Of a stretch of DNA of 64,000 bases, positions 1 through 13,171 are shown piece by piece. The position numbers and the translations under genes were made by a program. The DNA is taken from assembly GCA_002221725.1 (NCBI GenBank), contig NJFT01000030.1:124001-188000 (forward strand), in the 5' to 3' direction. Below the pieces are notes generated by a model. That model did no database searches. It saw only the letters and a program-made list of their open reading frames with translations, and was not told where the DNA came from. Positions within the stretch are counted from its first letter, which is position 1; each line of letters begins with the position of its first letter. This DNA comes from Scedosporium boydii. Its lineage: Eukaryota > Ascomycota > Sordariomycetes > Microascales > Microascaceae.

Positions 1-3000
1 CTAGGAGGGATTCATGCGCACGGCCTACACCACACAAAGCTATATTACTTCCGAAAACGCAAAAAACACATTGATGGTTGGTAGGGTTGTCGTGGGAAAA
101 GGGCGGTGGTTGACGGTGGCTGGTGATGGACAAGCAAGGATCTCGAGACCGACGATGAGAAATGCGCCGTTGATTCTTCTTTGGGAAGGTTGGTTTTGAC
201 CTCGGCAATTAATAGCGAATCAAGGAGAGCTGTGGTAGAACCTGGGTTCTTTTGCAAAACTTCGATGAATTGTCGAACGACATGGGAAAGTACTTGCAAA
301 AAAGTGAGTTAATTATACCTATTAATTATCCAAATTCAAGTAGATCCCGGCCAAGAGACACCATTGAAAAACGTAGCAGCCAAATGAGCCCCTTTTGCTC
401 TTACCTGCTCTTTTCCCCTCGATCAAATTTACTGATCATCTGTTGTGGGATGTTTTCCACGTGCGTGTCCATCCTTTGCCTTCTCGTGTGGTCCATGAGG
501 CGGAATTTCTCCTCTCGAGCAGTGTCAACTACGAGGCACACAGGTCGAGCTACGGAGTACTAGCACGTTCAAGATGCATGAGCGAAGCCAAGAACTGTTA
601 GCACTGCTACTAGCATTCCATGAACCGGCTTCAACTACCGTGCATGGCGAGCCACTAAGACTAGTGTAGTGTAAGTGTGTAGCTGCAGTGAATACCTCAT
701 CGCTCTTGAACTAGTTTAGGGCATATGTTCCCATTGTGTGAAGTACTTCATAGTGTAGTGTACGCTCTGCGAAGTACATGACATGGCAGGCCGGGCTTCC
801 GTCCATCCAAAGAATATGCAAGGAAATCCTACTTCGTAATAATATACCTTGGCTTGATCAATATCGGCGGTGTTTCTGAGATGTCTAGCGCTACGAAGTA
901 GGCTGAGAAACCAACTAGTCAGCGCTAATTCTGCTTGACAGTGGGCTGCCTATTTCGTAACAGATTTTCTGCGTTTCTCATTGTCGAATGCGAAAGGGTT
1001 GAGTCGAAAGATTCTATTCTGGTAACCCCGTAAATCTACTGCAGACTTCGTATCTGGAGCAAGTCGGCGATTTCTCTGCCATTTCAAGAGCTTGACCTTG
1101 ATATATTCCACCCTTGCACATTCATCCCGCTGTCTGTGTGTTGTGCATCCCATATGCGATAATATGCACCGCGCAAGTGCAACCTTGGTCCTCTTTTGCT
1201 CCCACGACAAGGTCGGGATCTCCATCTGGTGGAGCTCAGGGGGCCACCCTTCCCGTGTGTGGCTTCCTGACGTTCCTCGTGGGGCCGCCCGCTGCTAGGG
1301 AGGGCTGCTTTTTTGGAGGTGGGAGAAAGGCAAGGGGGGGTGGAGAGGGGACTTGCTTCCACACACTCAAAGTAAGAGCCGAAGTAGGACAAAGGTAAGG
1401 GAGACTGCTTATGGGTCTCGAACCCTCTTCCCTCGAGACACGATCAGCCTTGTGGAAGTGTCGTGTTTCCCTTTGGAGGGACGGAACCGCTTGCAAGACT
1501 CCAAGTCTCCTGCCCTCGAGAGTGCCCAAATAAATCAGTATTTAAGATGGCTCCGTCCTATATCTGGACAAGATTAGACGACAACCCTACGAAGTAAAAT
1601 CGGCTTCCCCCTCACGAATCACGAGGTACTGCCACAAACCAGAGCGGCTAGGTATACCTATTTCAAATGATCCTCCTGCAGGTTGCTCTCAAATTACAAT
1701 TTCGGCAATCCAGATATCCTATGCCGAGATGGATGGACGAATAGTGCGCCGTGCAAAACGGAAGCAATGCAGCACCAACATACACAAAAGCCGCGATGAT
1801 CGACGACCTACACTAGACAATGCATGGCGTCAACAATGGTCAACAGGTTAATACTTTGGATTAGCAGTCTCTCACTCTCTCTCAAACACGGATTCTCGAG
1901 TGCACCACCACATCGGTAGTTTGCCTTCCCTTTCTTTCCGTTTTGTTCCTGCTCCAAGTCTAGGCCTTGTGCAAGGAGGGCACCAAACGAGTCATTATTC
2001 CGAAGCCTCCGCGAACTTGATTTTTTTTTTGTCCCTCCGCCTCTGATGTTGAGGCCGAGTTTCCCTGTTAGTTAAAAGAGCAACCACGTAACTTTCCGGT
2101 AAGGTTTGTCCGACGTCGACAGATACCACTGCTCATTGGATGGGCACTCCGTACGATGGCGTTCAACTTTCAGCTTCAGACGAAAAGGATGAGCCTCATC
2201 CGGTCGTGTGGCATACGCCATCTCGTTAGGGGAGCCTGTAAGCCCCAGCAGCATCAATTGATGAGTTGATCAGTCGTGAGAGGTTGGTGTTTGCCCCCAA
2301 TGGGATGTGCCAGTTCCTTTGCTTCATTCCCGACTGGCATATTTATGAGAGTTAATTTTCTTTTTTTCTCTATTATTTCCCCCTCTAGTACTTCGTACAA
2401 ATGGACTATTCGAAGAAGCATCTATATGCGCATCAACCGCTACACTACACTACTTCATAGGTGGGTATTACTCCTCGGCTTCGGCGACCTGTTCTAGCCC
2501 GTTCCAAGACCCTCAACCAACCTCCGGACCTTGCCGCCCCGTACGAGCTTGCGGGTAGTGTAGACAATCCGCCATCTTCAACCAAAATCTCTTCAGCTCG
2601 AGCTACGATCGTGCCAATGGCTAGCCGTGACCATGTGGCAAGAATTTTTTTTTTTTTTTTCCCCTTCTATTTTAGCTCTTGGCGCCAACTTATGAGAATA
2701 GTGTACTTCGTTGAGGAAAGAAAAATTCAGTCAGCCACCTCACGCGGTCGTGCGACAAGACCCCGACTCCGGGAAGAATTAGCTTTTTCCGAAGGAAGCA
2801 TCACACACTTTCCGCCGTTCTGAAAGTTCTTCCAGAAACCTTTTTTTGGCCCTACCCTTTCTTTTTTTTTTTTTTCTCACAACTTTCTCACAAACTCTTT
2901 TTTTTTCCTTCTCACCAAAAATACCCTCATAAATTCTGTTTTATAACCTAATCCTTAGCCGAGGCACACTGAGTTGTACTCACGTACATTGCACATTCCG

Positions 3001-5689
3001 CGATACGCGGACACAGCGAGACAGAAGCAGAGGCAAACTCTCATGTCCTCTGTTTCCAATGCACTAGCGTAACGTCGTAGCCAGCCAGTAGTGTCGAGTC
3101 CTCGGTCCGGCTACACGGTTTCTTGGCACCGTCCGAAGCCGGATCAGGAGAGAGCAAGGCACATTTTTCACTCGCGTGCAGTAGTGTAGTGTGCCATCCC
3201 ACGATAGCGCGTCACGATATCCGAAGGGTCACTATCCGAAATAGCCCCGGTCCGACTCGACGACATGGCATGAGCGGGAGGATAATCAGCTCAGGAATAC
3301 AGCCTCCTATACAAGGCCGCAGAGTCACGGGGAGCGAAAGAAATGATTACTGCAGAGTCTGCCATTGGATCAATGAAGATGAAGCGTTGTCCGAAGTAAA
3401 CATACTCTGGGAACTTCGTGGAAGCGTATGCCGTAGCCCTACAGATGTGTACGTACGGTGCCGGGTCTTTAGAAGAGTTGTACGAAGGATACTGAAAGGA
3501 GACACAGATTGATGGAGAGGCGGTGTCTCCAAACAGATTGAAGAGGACAGCTAATCGTATGCCTGTTGTAAGCCATTATTTTCCATTCCAAAGCACATCA
3601 GCCGTCCATTGGAATGCGCCCATCACTTGGTAGGGGCAATATTGCGAGCGCCAAGTTCGCGAAGATTGCTGCTCAATCTTGGGAAAATAAAAGAGCCGCC
3701 TCGCTAAGGTGCGTCGCTATTTGCGAGATACCTTGGCGAGAGATAGGCCGCCCGCACGAAGCTAGATGCAGCTTATGTGTTGTTTTAATATCACATCCCG
3801 CGGCAGCGCAGCTTGTTGATGAGATGATATTTGAATATCGCTATTGATATCTCCCCGTGGGTTGTCACCTACCCCATGGCACAGAAAACGGCCCGTCGGC
3901 CATCACAGCAAGTATGCCCCCAACAGGGAGACACCCTCAAACTTCTCCAAATCAAATCTGGTCATCCAGCTTCTGCCGTGGTCCCCCCACTCTCCCTGGA
4001 TTCTGTCCTTGGAGATCGAAGGAAGTCGTGTTCCATGCGTCTTCCTTGATCCTCAGATCGTCCTATGCATCGTTTCGCATAAAGGGCCGAGCAGAGTCGG
4101 CGCTCGCCTGATATTCAAAGGAAGCAGTCATCAATCCGAGAGTGTCAACATGCAAAAGTCCTTTCTTACCGCCGAGCTGACGGACACGGACACGGGCATC
4201 CTTTCTTCCTTGGGAACTTCCCTTTGGGTCATCCACTCCGTTCCGTGGTGCGACAGGCAACGAAGTTGGAGGATGGAGGTCAATAAGGGACACGGGGCTA
4301 CTACCACGTGTGAGCAGTTTTGCAATGATCGCCGCCTGCCCCCTCCCTCATTATATTTCTCCAAAAAAAGCGGCCTTGGACGTGGTTGATGTTGAACCCG
4401 CATTGAGGCTCCGCATGTCCGCCCGCCCTTTCAGCCTGAAATCTGTCCCCCTTTCCTACCGCCCACGCCCCTTCTCCCCCCACCGTGCCGGCTCTCAGAT
4501 CTGACGCCGTGGTCTGGGAACCGGGATCTCGACCATTGAGGCTGTTTTGAAAAACGCCGAACAATGAGTTGATCCATCTTTCCCGATGGGCGGATATCCC
4601 GATAGAACCACTTTTGCCCGCCCGTGCCTCCACCCCACCCGAACGCATCAAGGCTTGCCCCGTAAGCCAGCCCCCCTCCTCAGCTGGATGTAGTGTAATA
4701 CCCGCATGGGACAATAACAGAGCATCACGAAGGGAAAACCACGGACCTCCTCGTGGCCCAAGATCCACGACGTGTCTTCGCAGAAATGGTCCCCTAGTCT
4801 TCAGGGGAAAGGGAAAAGAATACTCGATCCGGCGAGAACAGACAGGGGGATTGGTTTCAGGTCGGACAACTCTTGGGGAAAGCATTATTATTCTTATTCC
4901 CGCGACTGCCTCTTCGAATCGACCCCCAAATTATCATCTCAAACGTGGCCAACAATACGAAATAATCCAGTGCGAGATGGGGTATCGTTCGCGGCACGAT
5001 TACCTGTGTATAGGCAGATATAATGCCATGCTGAAAGATCCCTGCCGCATCGCCGTCTGCACGCACGGAACTTGGGGCGTCGGCCGAACATTGGCACCTC
5101 TAGGAACATACATGAACATGTAAAGGTGGCCGGGCGGCATAGGATGGAGGGGTAGCACCTTCAGTCTCACAATCTGAAAAATTCCGGATTTACCGGTCCG
5201 CCAACGACGGCGTGGGATGCACACTTGAGATTGCGCTGTTCTCGAATAATTCCATTCTGGGAGGGTCTCGACTGGCGGGACTGACATCGTCCATCGTCGG
5301 ATAAACATCCATTAACAAGCAACACGTGACTGGACGGTTCCGTATTTGTATCAAGATTTGTTATTATTATGGCTGGAGTAGATATGGGGAATATACCTGA
5401 TTTATGTCGCGAATTGGGAGAGAATAGCTGATTCTGCAAGTAAAACATGAGTCTCATCGTGTGAGAGACATGGCACGGCTTTTGGTTGCATCGTTCAGGT
5501 CACTCAGAAGGACATTCGAGATAATCACGTGACCGACGGCAAATAGAACTCCCGGCCCCGAAATCTGAATTGCTCTGATTGGCCAGCAAATTTCTATCTC
5601 ATTGAGAGCTTCCAAGAAAGAAGCTGATGAAGAGATCGTAAGAGAGAGACACTCGTATAAAGAATCCCTCCTCAACAGCACCCACCCCA
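1..5689. other. Gene-poor region, no supportable gene
   Basis: Open frames here (the longest is 194 codons on the minus strand, 4301-4885) are short, overlap on both strands, lack recognisable motifs and cannot be joined by good splice sites into a family-like protein. The stretch has T-rich runs (for example about 16 T at 2645-2660 and T-rich DNA at 2861-2910). It also carries several copies of short motifs that recur in gene-poor parts of the window: TACTTCGTA at 830 and 2389, TACGAAGTA at 892 and 1588, GTAGTGTA at 666, 755, 2555, 3181 and 4690, and TACGGAGTA at 551. The last 200 bases should contain the MRPL4 promoter and leader. Confidence 0.7.
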
Positions 5690-6506
5690 ATGGCGAGTCT
5701 AATCGCCACCAAGCCTTGCATAGGCAGGCTCCTGCGGCCACGCGAACTCCTTCTCGGCGCAACGGCGATCACCCAGCCCTCGGTGTTTGCCGCGACACGA
5801 ACCTTTGCGACCACCGCGCCGCAGTGCAAGAGGACCAAGCACAGCAAGACAAGGGATAACAACCGCTTCCGAGGAGTGAGCGTTCTCCGAAGGACGGGAC
5901 TCCGCGAGCCCGTATCCGTGTCGAATGTGCCACTACCTAAACCCGTCGAGTTCCTGCCCAAAATCGAGGTGGATCCGAATCACGGCCTCTACGCATTCTT
6001 CGCGGGCCCCGACAAGTTGATGAACACGCCGGCGGAGGACAGGGAGCACGGAAGGGCATGGTCGGTCGAGGAGCTGCGAAGGAAGAGCTGGGACGACTTG
6101 CAGAGGCTCTGGTGGGTGTGCTGTCGGGAGAGGAACAGGATCTCGACGGCGGACAAGGAGAGGAAACGGGCCAATATGGGATTCGGAGCTGCTGAATCGA
6201 AGAACAGGGACGATGCGGTATGTTTACCAGTCTTTCAATCTTCGTTAATACTCTCGATTCCAGACTTGTTGAGCTAATATTTCTTTGTGTCTCCCCATTC
6301 AGGTCAAGCAAACGATGAAGGCTATCAAGCACGTCTTGACGGAACGATACTACCTCTGGGAGGACGCGTACGAAATTGCAAAGAACGACCCCGAAATCAA
6401 CCTGACTGGCGACGGAGACGTCTACGTGCCGATGGAGGATCAGGAGTTCTTTGAGGAGGAGGAAGCGAGGGCCCAGTCTGAGGCTCCTAAGTCGGCTCCG
6501 GCTTAA
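5690..6506 (+). CDS. MRPL4: Mitochondrial large-subunit ribosomal protein uL29m (MRP-L47/MRPL4 family)
   Basis: Two exons, 5690-6217 and 6303-6506, encode 243 residues. The 85-nt intron starts GTATGT, has a GAGCTAATA branch-like site and ends CAG; it is phase 0. The protein is the mitochondrial counterpart of bacterial L29, placed near the exit tunnel of the mitoribosome. Residues 1-45 are rich in R, A, S and T without acidic residues, as in a matrix targeting peptide. The core holds family-typical segments: LREPVSVSNVPLPKP, HGLYAFF (about residue 101), GRAWSVEELRRKSWDDLQRLWW (about 122-143, W/L-rich) and, after the intron, the KAIKHVLTERYYLWEDAY helix. The tail is acidic and glutamate-rich. 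Length fits fungal MRPL4. The chosen ATG is the only one that gives a targeting peptide. Confidence 0.93.
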
Positions 6507-7486
6507 ACGGCAGAATGACTGAAAACCAGCTTGGTCTCTGCCTTGCACCATCGGCACATTTGCCATAATGTCGGCGCTCATATATGATTGAACTTGGTGA
6601 TGGAGATGTTATACTAGAGAGAGCTCGAGCATGCAGCAAACTCGCCCATGGTTGTATGATATGTATAATACATGGATTTTTCGCATTTTCAAAGACAAAA
6701 TCAATGCTATTATTGTTTTCTTATATCGTCTTCCTTACTTGGTACAACTTTTGGGGATTTAACACACTTGTTGGATGTTGTCCGAGCTTCTTCGGATTTT
6801 GGGCAAACTCGTGATCTTGTGATGCAAGAGCTTCGTCCTGAGAAAAGGTCATTATGAAAATGCAGGCCTTGACGAGCATAGATAGCATAGCATTAGCATA
6901 GCATAGCATAGTATAGCAGAGCATTCCGTATATTCCTGCATATAAATATACGTAAATCATTGTTAAATGAGTATTGCTCAATCGATGAAGCTATTCCATG
7001 ATAGGAACTGGCGGCGGGCCTTTTTCAACGGTTTCGTCGATTACAGGCAACGAAGAAGGGGCTCGATACAGCCCACTCTTGGTGGGCATTACGAAAATGG
7101 CCAATCGAGACCCTGATGATCGCCAAAAATACAATTGATCCCGACATGGTTCATGTGCAGATTAGCATGGGATAATAATATTGATCAAATTTGATTTCTT
7201 GTGCCTGAGCCTGAGCAACCGGACACTTAAACAACTTAGGCGGTCAGGTCGAGGTGGTTGCCCCTCCTTCGCCTGGCTGTTCCTAGCAGCAAGCAACCAA
7301 GCAACGAGCAACCAAGCAAACCCCCCCTACGCTAAAACCTCCTCCTTCCCCAACCTCAATCTCCCCTTGGAAAGCATCATCTCAATCCGCAAAATCTAAA
7401 ACGAAGTCTCCTATCTGAAAACCCCCTTTTGCAAGCGTCTTGATTTTCCTCTTTTTTACCCATCTCCTAATATATCTTCCGCAACC
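6507..7486. other. Intergenic region between MRPL4 and GDI1
   Basis: No gene is supported here. A stretch of imperfect AGCAT/GCATA repeats lies at about 6880-6920. The last 250 bases, with CAAGCAAC-like repeats at 7290-7325 and C/T-rich DNA after 7330, look like the GDI1 leader. Short open frames overlap on both strands and carry no family motif. Confidence 0.6.
6878..6923. repeat. Imperfect pentanucleotide repeat (AGCAT)n
   Basis: The 5-base unit AGCAT recurs with small changes over about 45 bases downstream of MRPL4. It looks like an ordinary microsatellite. Confidence 0.7.
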
Positions 7487-9499
7487 ATGGACGAGATTGC
7501 CAAGGAGTACGATGTCATTGTTCTCGGCACAGGTGAGCTTCTCTAAATGCTTGGTGTCTCCCCGCTCCCTCCTTTTTGAACAGCCCCGCACATGTCGATA
7601 ACGGTGGGGTTGTTTCAAGCCCGACGACGAAGACGACGAAGAGAACATCGCGAGATTTGGGCGGATTGAGGAGCTAACACTTATGTGTAGGTTTGACCGA
7701 GTGCATTCTCTCTGGGTAAGAATACGAGTACTCGATATATAGCTGCCATTACATTCCCCGCGGCAGCTCTAGCTAACGTACCGGTGCTTCCCGCTTGTAG
7801 CGTGTTGAGTGTTAAGGGGAAGAAGGTTCTGCACATTGACCGTAACGACCACTACGGAGGGTATGTTGAAGTTCTTTTGGCGATTTCGACTTATATCCTC
7901 ACGGTTTTCATGGGGAACTAACTTGCGGTGTCCAGAGAGGCCGCGTCCCTCAACCTCGAAGCGGTATGCATTAGCCCCTATGCCTTCCAATACCCCCGAC
8001 TAGCTATCGGCAAGCAACTGACGAGTTACCCTCCTCCCTGCAATAGTTATACAAGAAGTACGGAAACTACCAGAAGGGTCAGGAGCCATGGACGAAATAC
8101 GGCCGTGTGAATGACTGGAACATCGACCTCGTTCCCAAGTTCCTCATGTCCTCAGGCGAGCTCACCAACATCCTCGTGTCGACCGACGTTACCCGATACC
8201 TCGAGTTTAAGCAGGTTGCCGGGAGCTTTGTGCAGCAGGGTGCCGGCTCCAAGGCCACAGTCGCCAAGGTCCCTTCAGATGCGGCGGAGGCTCTCAGGTC
8301 GCCCTTGATGGGCATCTTTGAGAAGCGCCGAATGAAGTCGTTCATTGAGTGGATTGGCACCTTTAATCTCCAGGACCCCGCCACACACAAGGGTTGGTTT
8401 CTTCTATAGAAGGAGAGAGAGAGGAGAGAGAGTTGGAATTGAACAGAACGCAAGAGGTTGGCTAACACGAGCAATGCGCAAAAGGCCTCGACATCAACAA
8501 GTGCACCATGAAGGATGTTTACGACAAGTTTGGCCTCGAGGCTGGAACCCGAGACTTCATCGGCCACGCCATGGCCCTCTACCCCACCGACGGCGAATAC
8601 ATCGACGTTCCCGGCAAGGCACCCGAGGCTATCGAGCGCATCCGCCTCTACGGCAACTCCGTCGCCCGCTACGGAAAGTCTCCCTACATCTACCCTCTCT
8701 ACGGTCTCGGAGAGCTTCCTCAAGGCTTCGCCCGCCTCTCTGCCATCTACGGAGGTACCTACATGCTTAACACCCACGTCGACGAGATTGTCTACGAGGG
8801 TGATAAGGCTGTTGGCATCAAGGCTACCATGGCGGGTGCCGATGGCATGAGCTTCGAGACTAAGTCCAAGATGATCCTTGGTGACCCCTCTTACTTCCCT
8901 GGCAAGGTCAAGGTTGTCGGCCACGTCCTCAGGGCCATTTGCATTCTTAACCACCCTCTTGCTGGCACGAGTGACAGCGACTCTTGCCAGTTGATCATTC
9001 CTCAGCACCAGGTCGGCCGCAAGAACGGTAAGTAGCTGCATCAGTGCCTTGATGGGTTTTTGGTGACTAACATATCTTTTTAGACATCTACATTGCCACC
9101 GTCTCTTCTTCCCACAACGTCTGCCCCAAGGGTTACTGGATCGCCATCGTCTCCACGATTGCCGAGACTTCCGCCAACCACCACCTCGAGCTCCAGCCCG
9201 GTCTCGAGAGGCTGGGAAAGATCGAGGAACAGTTCATGGTATGTCTTATTTTCGCCAAACGCATGCATTTTTATCAGCAAAATAAACGATATACTAACGT
9301 GTTATCCCAGGGACCTCCTATCCCCATCTACGAGCCCCTCGAGGATGGCTCCAAGGACCACATCTACATCTCCAAGAGCTACGATGCCTCTAGCCACTTT
9401 GAGACTACGACGGATGACGTCCAGGATATCTACCGCCGCTGCGCTGGAGAGGAGCTCGTTGTCGAGGGCCTCAGGGAGGGTATCAACGTTGAGGAGTAA
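7487..9499 (+). CDS. GDI1: Rab GDP-dissociation inhibitor (RabGDI)
   Basis: Eight exons (7487-7532, 7691-7715, 7801-7860, 7936-7963, 8047-8392, 8485-9027, 9084-9238, 9311-9499) join to 463 residues with phase kept at every junction. RabGDI extracts prenylated GDP-bound Rab GTPases from membranes and recycles them through the cytosol, so it serves all vesicle transport steps. Visible hallmarks are the N-terminal dinucleotide-fold motif YDVIVLGTGLTECILSG, the DRNDHYGGEAASLNL segment, SPLMGIFEKRRMK, the conserved FIGHAMAL and YPLYGLGELPQGFARLSAIYGG blocks, and the C-terminal DGSKDHIYISKSYDASSHFE. Length equals the usual fungal GDI. The first four exons are very short (46, 25, 60 and 28 nt), so the N-terminal third is invisible without splicing. 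Introns 1 and 2 have good GTGAGC and GTAAGA donors. Confidence 0.97.
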
Positions 9500-10050
9500 G
9501 GCTTGGAAGAGGGGAAGGACTATCTTATGACGGGTGTGGGAGTGTGAGTGAAGGAGTATAAGTGAATATAAATAAATAAATAAATACCTGACTCGAGACA
9601 CCTATAAAGTTTTGAACATCTGCGACTAGTAAAATCCAATCATCACAATGAGTGATCTGCAATATAAAGAATCAATTCTCCGTTCTACTACTACTCCTAC
9701 CACCACTACTAGATGTTCACGCAAGTAATCGTAAGAAGAAACAAGAAGAAACATGATAAAAGTAAAGAAAAAAAAGAAAAAAAAAAAAAAGAGAAATTCC
9801 CCGGGATCAACTTTTTCTTTTTCCCAACAAGACGAAACCAGCCAGCCAAACGCCTCCATGCCCTGGACTTATTCTTTTTGTTTGTATATGTGTCTTCGTG
9901 AGAGTTGTATAAAGGGAGCCTCGGCAGAGACACACACCCCTTTTTAGTGGGAGGGAGAGGATGAGAAGAAGTAAACAAGTGAAAAGGCGGATATTGAGGA
10001 AAAGGAGAAGGGATATCGTTAAGAACCAAATAGAAAGCGAAATGCGAGGC
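9500..10050. other. Convergent intergenic region between GDI1 and NOG1
   Basis: The two genes face each other tail to tail here. The stretch has AAATA repeats just after the GDI1 stop (about 9568-9590) and an A-rich tract around 9767-9793, both plausible 3'-UTR or polyadenylation DNA. The unspliced NOG1 frame runs on to 9807, but this is not taken as coding because a good intron ends the gene at 10051. Confidence 0.65.
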
Positions 10051-12463
10051 TTAACGCCTATTCGTCTTTCCGATACCACGTTTTCCAGAGAACTACGAAC
10101 ACAAGCCACGTTAGTAAGAATCACAATATTTCTCGAGATGCGCAATCGACTTACCAAGTGCTTAGCCAGAGACGCCGTCTCATGCCTATCGGCCTCACCC
10201 TGTCTCGCCATTCTATTCATCCTCTTCTGGCTCAGCTTAGCAAGTCTCTCGGCCTTAGACCTAGCCGTCTCATCCGTAACACCGTCCTCTTGCCTATTCA
10301 TCCTAGGCTGGCTCCTGGCCCTGCTCATGGCCCTAATACGCTCCTTGGCAGACTGCGTCTGCGACCGGGGGGTATCGACGTCCATGGCATCCTCGGTACC
10401 AAGACGGCTCCTGGTCATCGACCTGCCGCGACGGGGCAGCGTCTCCTGCATGGCAGGGACGAAGCGCGAAGTATCCACGCCAAGGACGTCCAGAGCCTCG
10501 TCCATCTCGGACAGCATCTTCTTGGTCTTGGACCTGGGCATGACGGGCCTGTTCTTTAGCCTCTTCTTCAACCTCGCGTCGTTCCTGATAAGCGCGATCT
10601 TCTCACGGATCTTGCCGGCGTCCTCGAGGACCTTGCGATCCTCTTCATCCGTCAGCTCCTCATCATCGTCATAATAACCCTCGGCCTCGAGACGCTCCTC
10701 CTCGGCTTCGAGCTCGGCGAGCTTGGCCTCAATATCGGGGTCGATGTAGTCGGCAACATTCTTGCCGTCGAAGATTTCGGGAATCTTGTCGTATTTCCAT
10801 TCAGGGTTCTCGAGGAGGTAATCCTTCTTGAGGTCGACGTTGTAAACACCCGCACCACCGTTCTCGGCCTCGATATCACGAGCAAGCACACGACGCTCGG
10901 GATCGCTCTTGTCGTACTTCTTGAGGCCCTTGACAGCCTCGGGAATGAAAGTCTCACGGGTAGCGCCGCCCATGGGCTGAGCAACGTGGATACGTGCCAT
11001 GACTTCGGCAAGACGGCCACCGATGGCACCGCTGCTTGACGTTCCGGCCTTGAGCTTCTGAGATACCCTCTCAGCGATAAGCCTCTCGCAAGCGGCATTC
11101 TTGGCCTCCTGAACACCCTCCTGGGTATTGCACGAGAGTTGCAAAATGTCGGCGACCTCTCCGGCCTTGACAAGGCCTTGGATCTCCTCCTGCAATTCGG
11201 GGCTCAAATCCTCAGGCTTCGTGACATCGATCTTGTTGATGGCGATGAAGACGATCTTGTTGGCGAAGAGGGGGCGGATACTCTTGAACAACGCAATCTA
11301 TGAGGAAGTTGCGTTAGCATCTCGAGTCTATAGACAACATGGCGTTCCGAGGGCATACCTGTGCGGACACAGGATAACCACACTGTTCACTGAGATCCAT
11401 AAAGTAGAGGATGGCGGCTCGCAAATGAGCAATTGCTGTAATAGATTGCCTGTTGTCCAAGTCAATATGCGCATCAAATGAAAAGCCAGAATTGCCAGTA
11501 CGACGTACATTTCAATGGTGTTCATCTCCTCGAGAGGGTGATCCAAAATTCCAGGGGTATCAATAGCGCAAAACCGAAGATAAGAGTGATCGAAGTGTCC
11601 AACAAACAAACTCTTGGCTATAAAAAGGTTAGCAAAACCAGTCACGGTCAACCACACCTTCGAGAATATTGGGGCAGCCTACTCGTGAAGGCATAGGGTT
11701 GAACATCAACATCAGCCCTAGTAATGCTCTTCAAGAACGACGACTTTCCAGTGTTGGGGAAACCGCAGATCAGGAGAGTCCGGGTGTTGGGATCGATGGC
11801 TGGGAGACGACCGAGATGCTGGCGGACTTGGTCGAGGTAGAGAAGGGGCTCCTTCAACTTCTTGACAATGGTGGCCATACGACCGAGGGCGGCGCGCTTC
11901 AGCTGCTTGCATTGGAAGAGCGACTGAGCGTACTTGATGAGGCGGACATAATCGCGGGAGACGGTTTCGACGAGATGCTTGGCGGTGCTAAGCTGGCCGA
12001 GGGCGATGCGGAACTGTACAACATATTAGAACAAGACTCGACCCGACGTTATCCTAGCCTGTCGGTGACGTACGTGATCGGCATCGTATAGAGTGTTGAA
12101 AAGATCCTTATGGAAGGGGTGGACATCTGAGCAATCGGGTTAGCAAATGGCTTTATGCGCAGACAATATTTCAGAAGCAGAGATTGAGCGTGGTATCCGC
12201 GCAAGAGGGGAGCCAGCAATCCAGCATGACAAGGAGTGAAACTCACCATTCAACCTAGGGAAAGCCTCAATAATCTCTCCCAGCCTCTCGCTCAATGTCT
12301 CCTGGGTAAACTTGACCTTCCTGGTATAGAAGGCTCGAATACGACTGATCTTGAAACCGGCACGAATCTGGGTGGGAAGACGACGCTGGGTACGACTCAG
12401 GGTAATATCAATAAACTCCTGGGCCGTGGGCACCGGAGGGATATCCTTGAAAGAGGTCCTCAT
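10051..12463 (-). CDS. NOG1: Nucleolar GTP-binding protein 1 (NOG1)
   Basis: Seven exons on the minus strand (12463-12247, 12126-12074, 12013-11683, 11617-11509, 11449-11359, 11297-10155, 10092-10051) give 661 residues, the usual size for NOG1. It is an essential Obg-class GTPase on pre-60S particles, acting in nucleolus and nucleoplasm with NOP7 and RLP24 during 25S/27S rRNA maturation. The N-terminal helical bundle starts [14 protein letters not shown]. The P-loop GFPNTGKS is at about 174-181, DTPG at 220-223 and NKID at about 288-291. The charged C-terminal half includes [13 protein letters not shown] and MPRSKTKKM. The last 42-nt exon supplies the conserved ending [13 protein letters not shown]; without splicing the frame runs into unrelated sequence. 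The ATG matches the family start. The gene is divergent from URA5. Confidence 0.96.
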
Positions 12464-13171
12464 GATGGGCGGCGTTGTGGCTGGCGTCGCACCTTTTCTG
12501 AGAGAGGATATTTGGTATATTGAGGGAGGAGGGATTGAAGGAAGTTGCAGGTCCCAAAGTATCGACCGCCCAGTTTCGAAGGCGGTGGGCAAAAAATTTC
12601 TTTTCTTTCACTTGAATTTTTGGGGAAATGTGGGCTAGCGGGCTTATCTTATCAGGACCCACTTTTGTCTGCCCCGCGTGTAAAAGTACCTTGTATTTTT
12701 TTTCTCTCATTATTATTCCTTGTGAGAGTCGAGCCAACCAAGTCCTCAATCTTCAAGCAATATTGATCTCTTACCAGCATTGATGGGCCTCATGCTGGTG
12801 ACCATAGATTGATCTGATTACAACAAGAAGTATCTAGCATCTACATTCCTATACACATGTACTATAGGGAGATTTTTACTCGGATATTTTAAATGAATTT
12901 TTTTCCCTCTGAAAATTCCGTATAGACCTCGTCCCGTTCTCGCTCGAGTCGTCTTAAGACAGAGAGATCTGATCTATCTGCCCCTCTCCCCCTCCTCCAC
13001 CCCGCTAAAAATTCTGTATCTAGCAACAGGTCGCATTCTCCCCGACATCCAACTTCTCACTTTATACTCTCAATCGTACACCATTGATTCCATTCTCTCC
13101 TCTCGTGTCCGTGTCTACGTTTGCCGCAATACCACCCTCACTCTCTCCATAGCTGTCTTTCTAAATTAGCC
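12464..13171. promoter_or_regulatory. Divergent intergenic region between NOG1 and URA5
   Basis: About 700 bases separate the two start codons, so both promoters must lie here. The URA5 side has a pyrimidine-rich block (about 12960-13160, with CCCCTCTCCCCCTCCTCCACCCC near 12980) immediately before the ATG, a common feature of strongly expressed genes in filamentous fungi. A TTTATACTC sequence at about 13060 could serve as a TATA-like element. No gene is seen. The regulatory role is inferred from position only. Confidence 0.5.

Noticed and set aside
1405..1470. tRNA-like signal on the minus strand: GGGTTCGAGACCC resembles an RNA polymerase III B box, and a 6-bp hairpin (ACACGA/TCGTGT) lies beside it
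   Set aside because: The T stem has mismatches, no D arm or anticodon arm can be drawn at correct spacing, and the acceptor ends pair poorly. It could be a decayed tRNA, but the evidence is too weak.
4301..4885. A 194-codon minus-strand open frame in the left gene-poor region
   Set aside because: It has no recognisable motif, atypical R/G/W-rich composition, overlaps frames on the other strand and has no splice or promoter support.
9807..10050. Continuation of the long NOG1 frame past 10154 toward 9807
   Set aside because: The frame leaves the family sequence exactly at a GTAAGT donor, and a 62-nt intron leads to the conserved FSGKRG ending at 10051.
13121..13171. An in-frame ATG 51 bases upstream of the URA5 start
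   Set aside because: It would add a 17-residue non-conserved leader in a pyrimidine-rich region; the family begins at MSSLPQYK.
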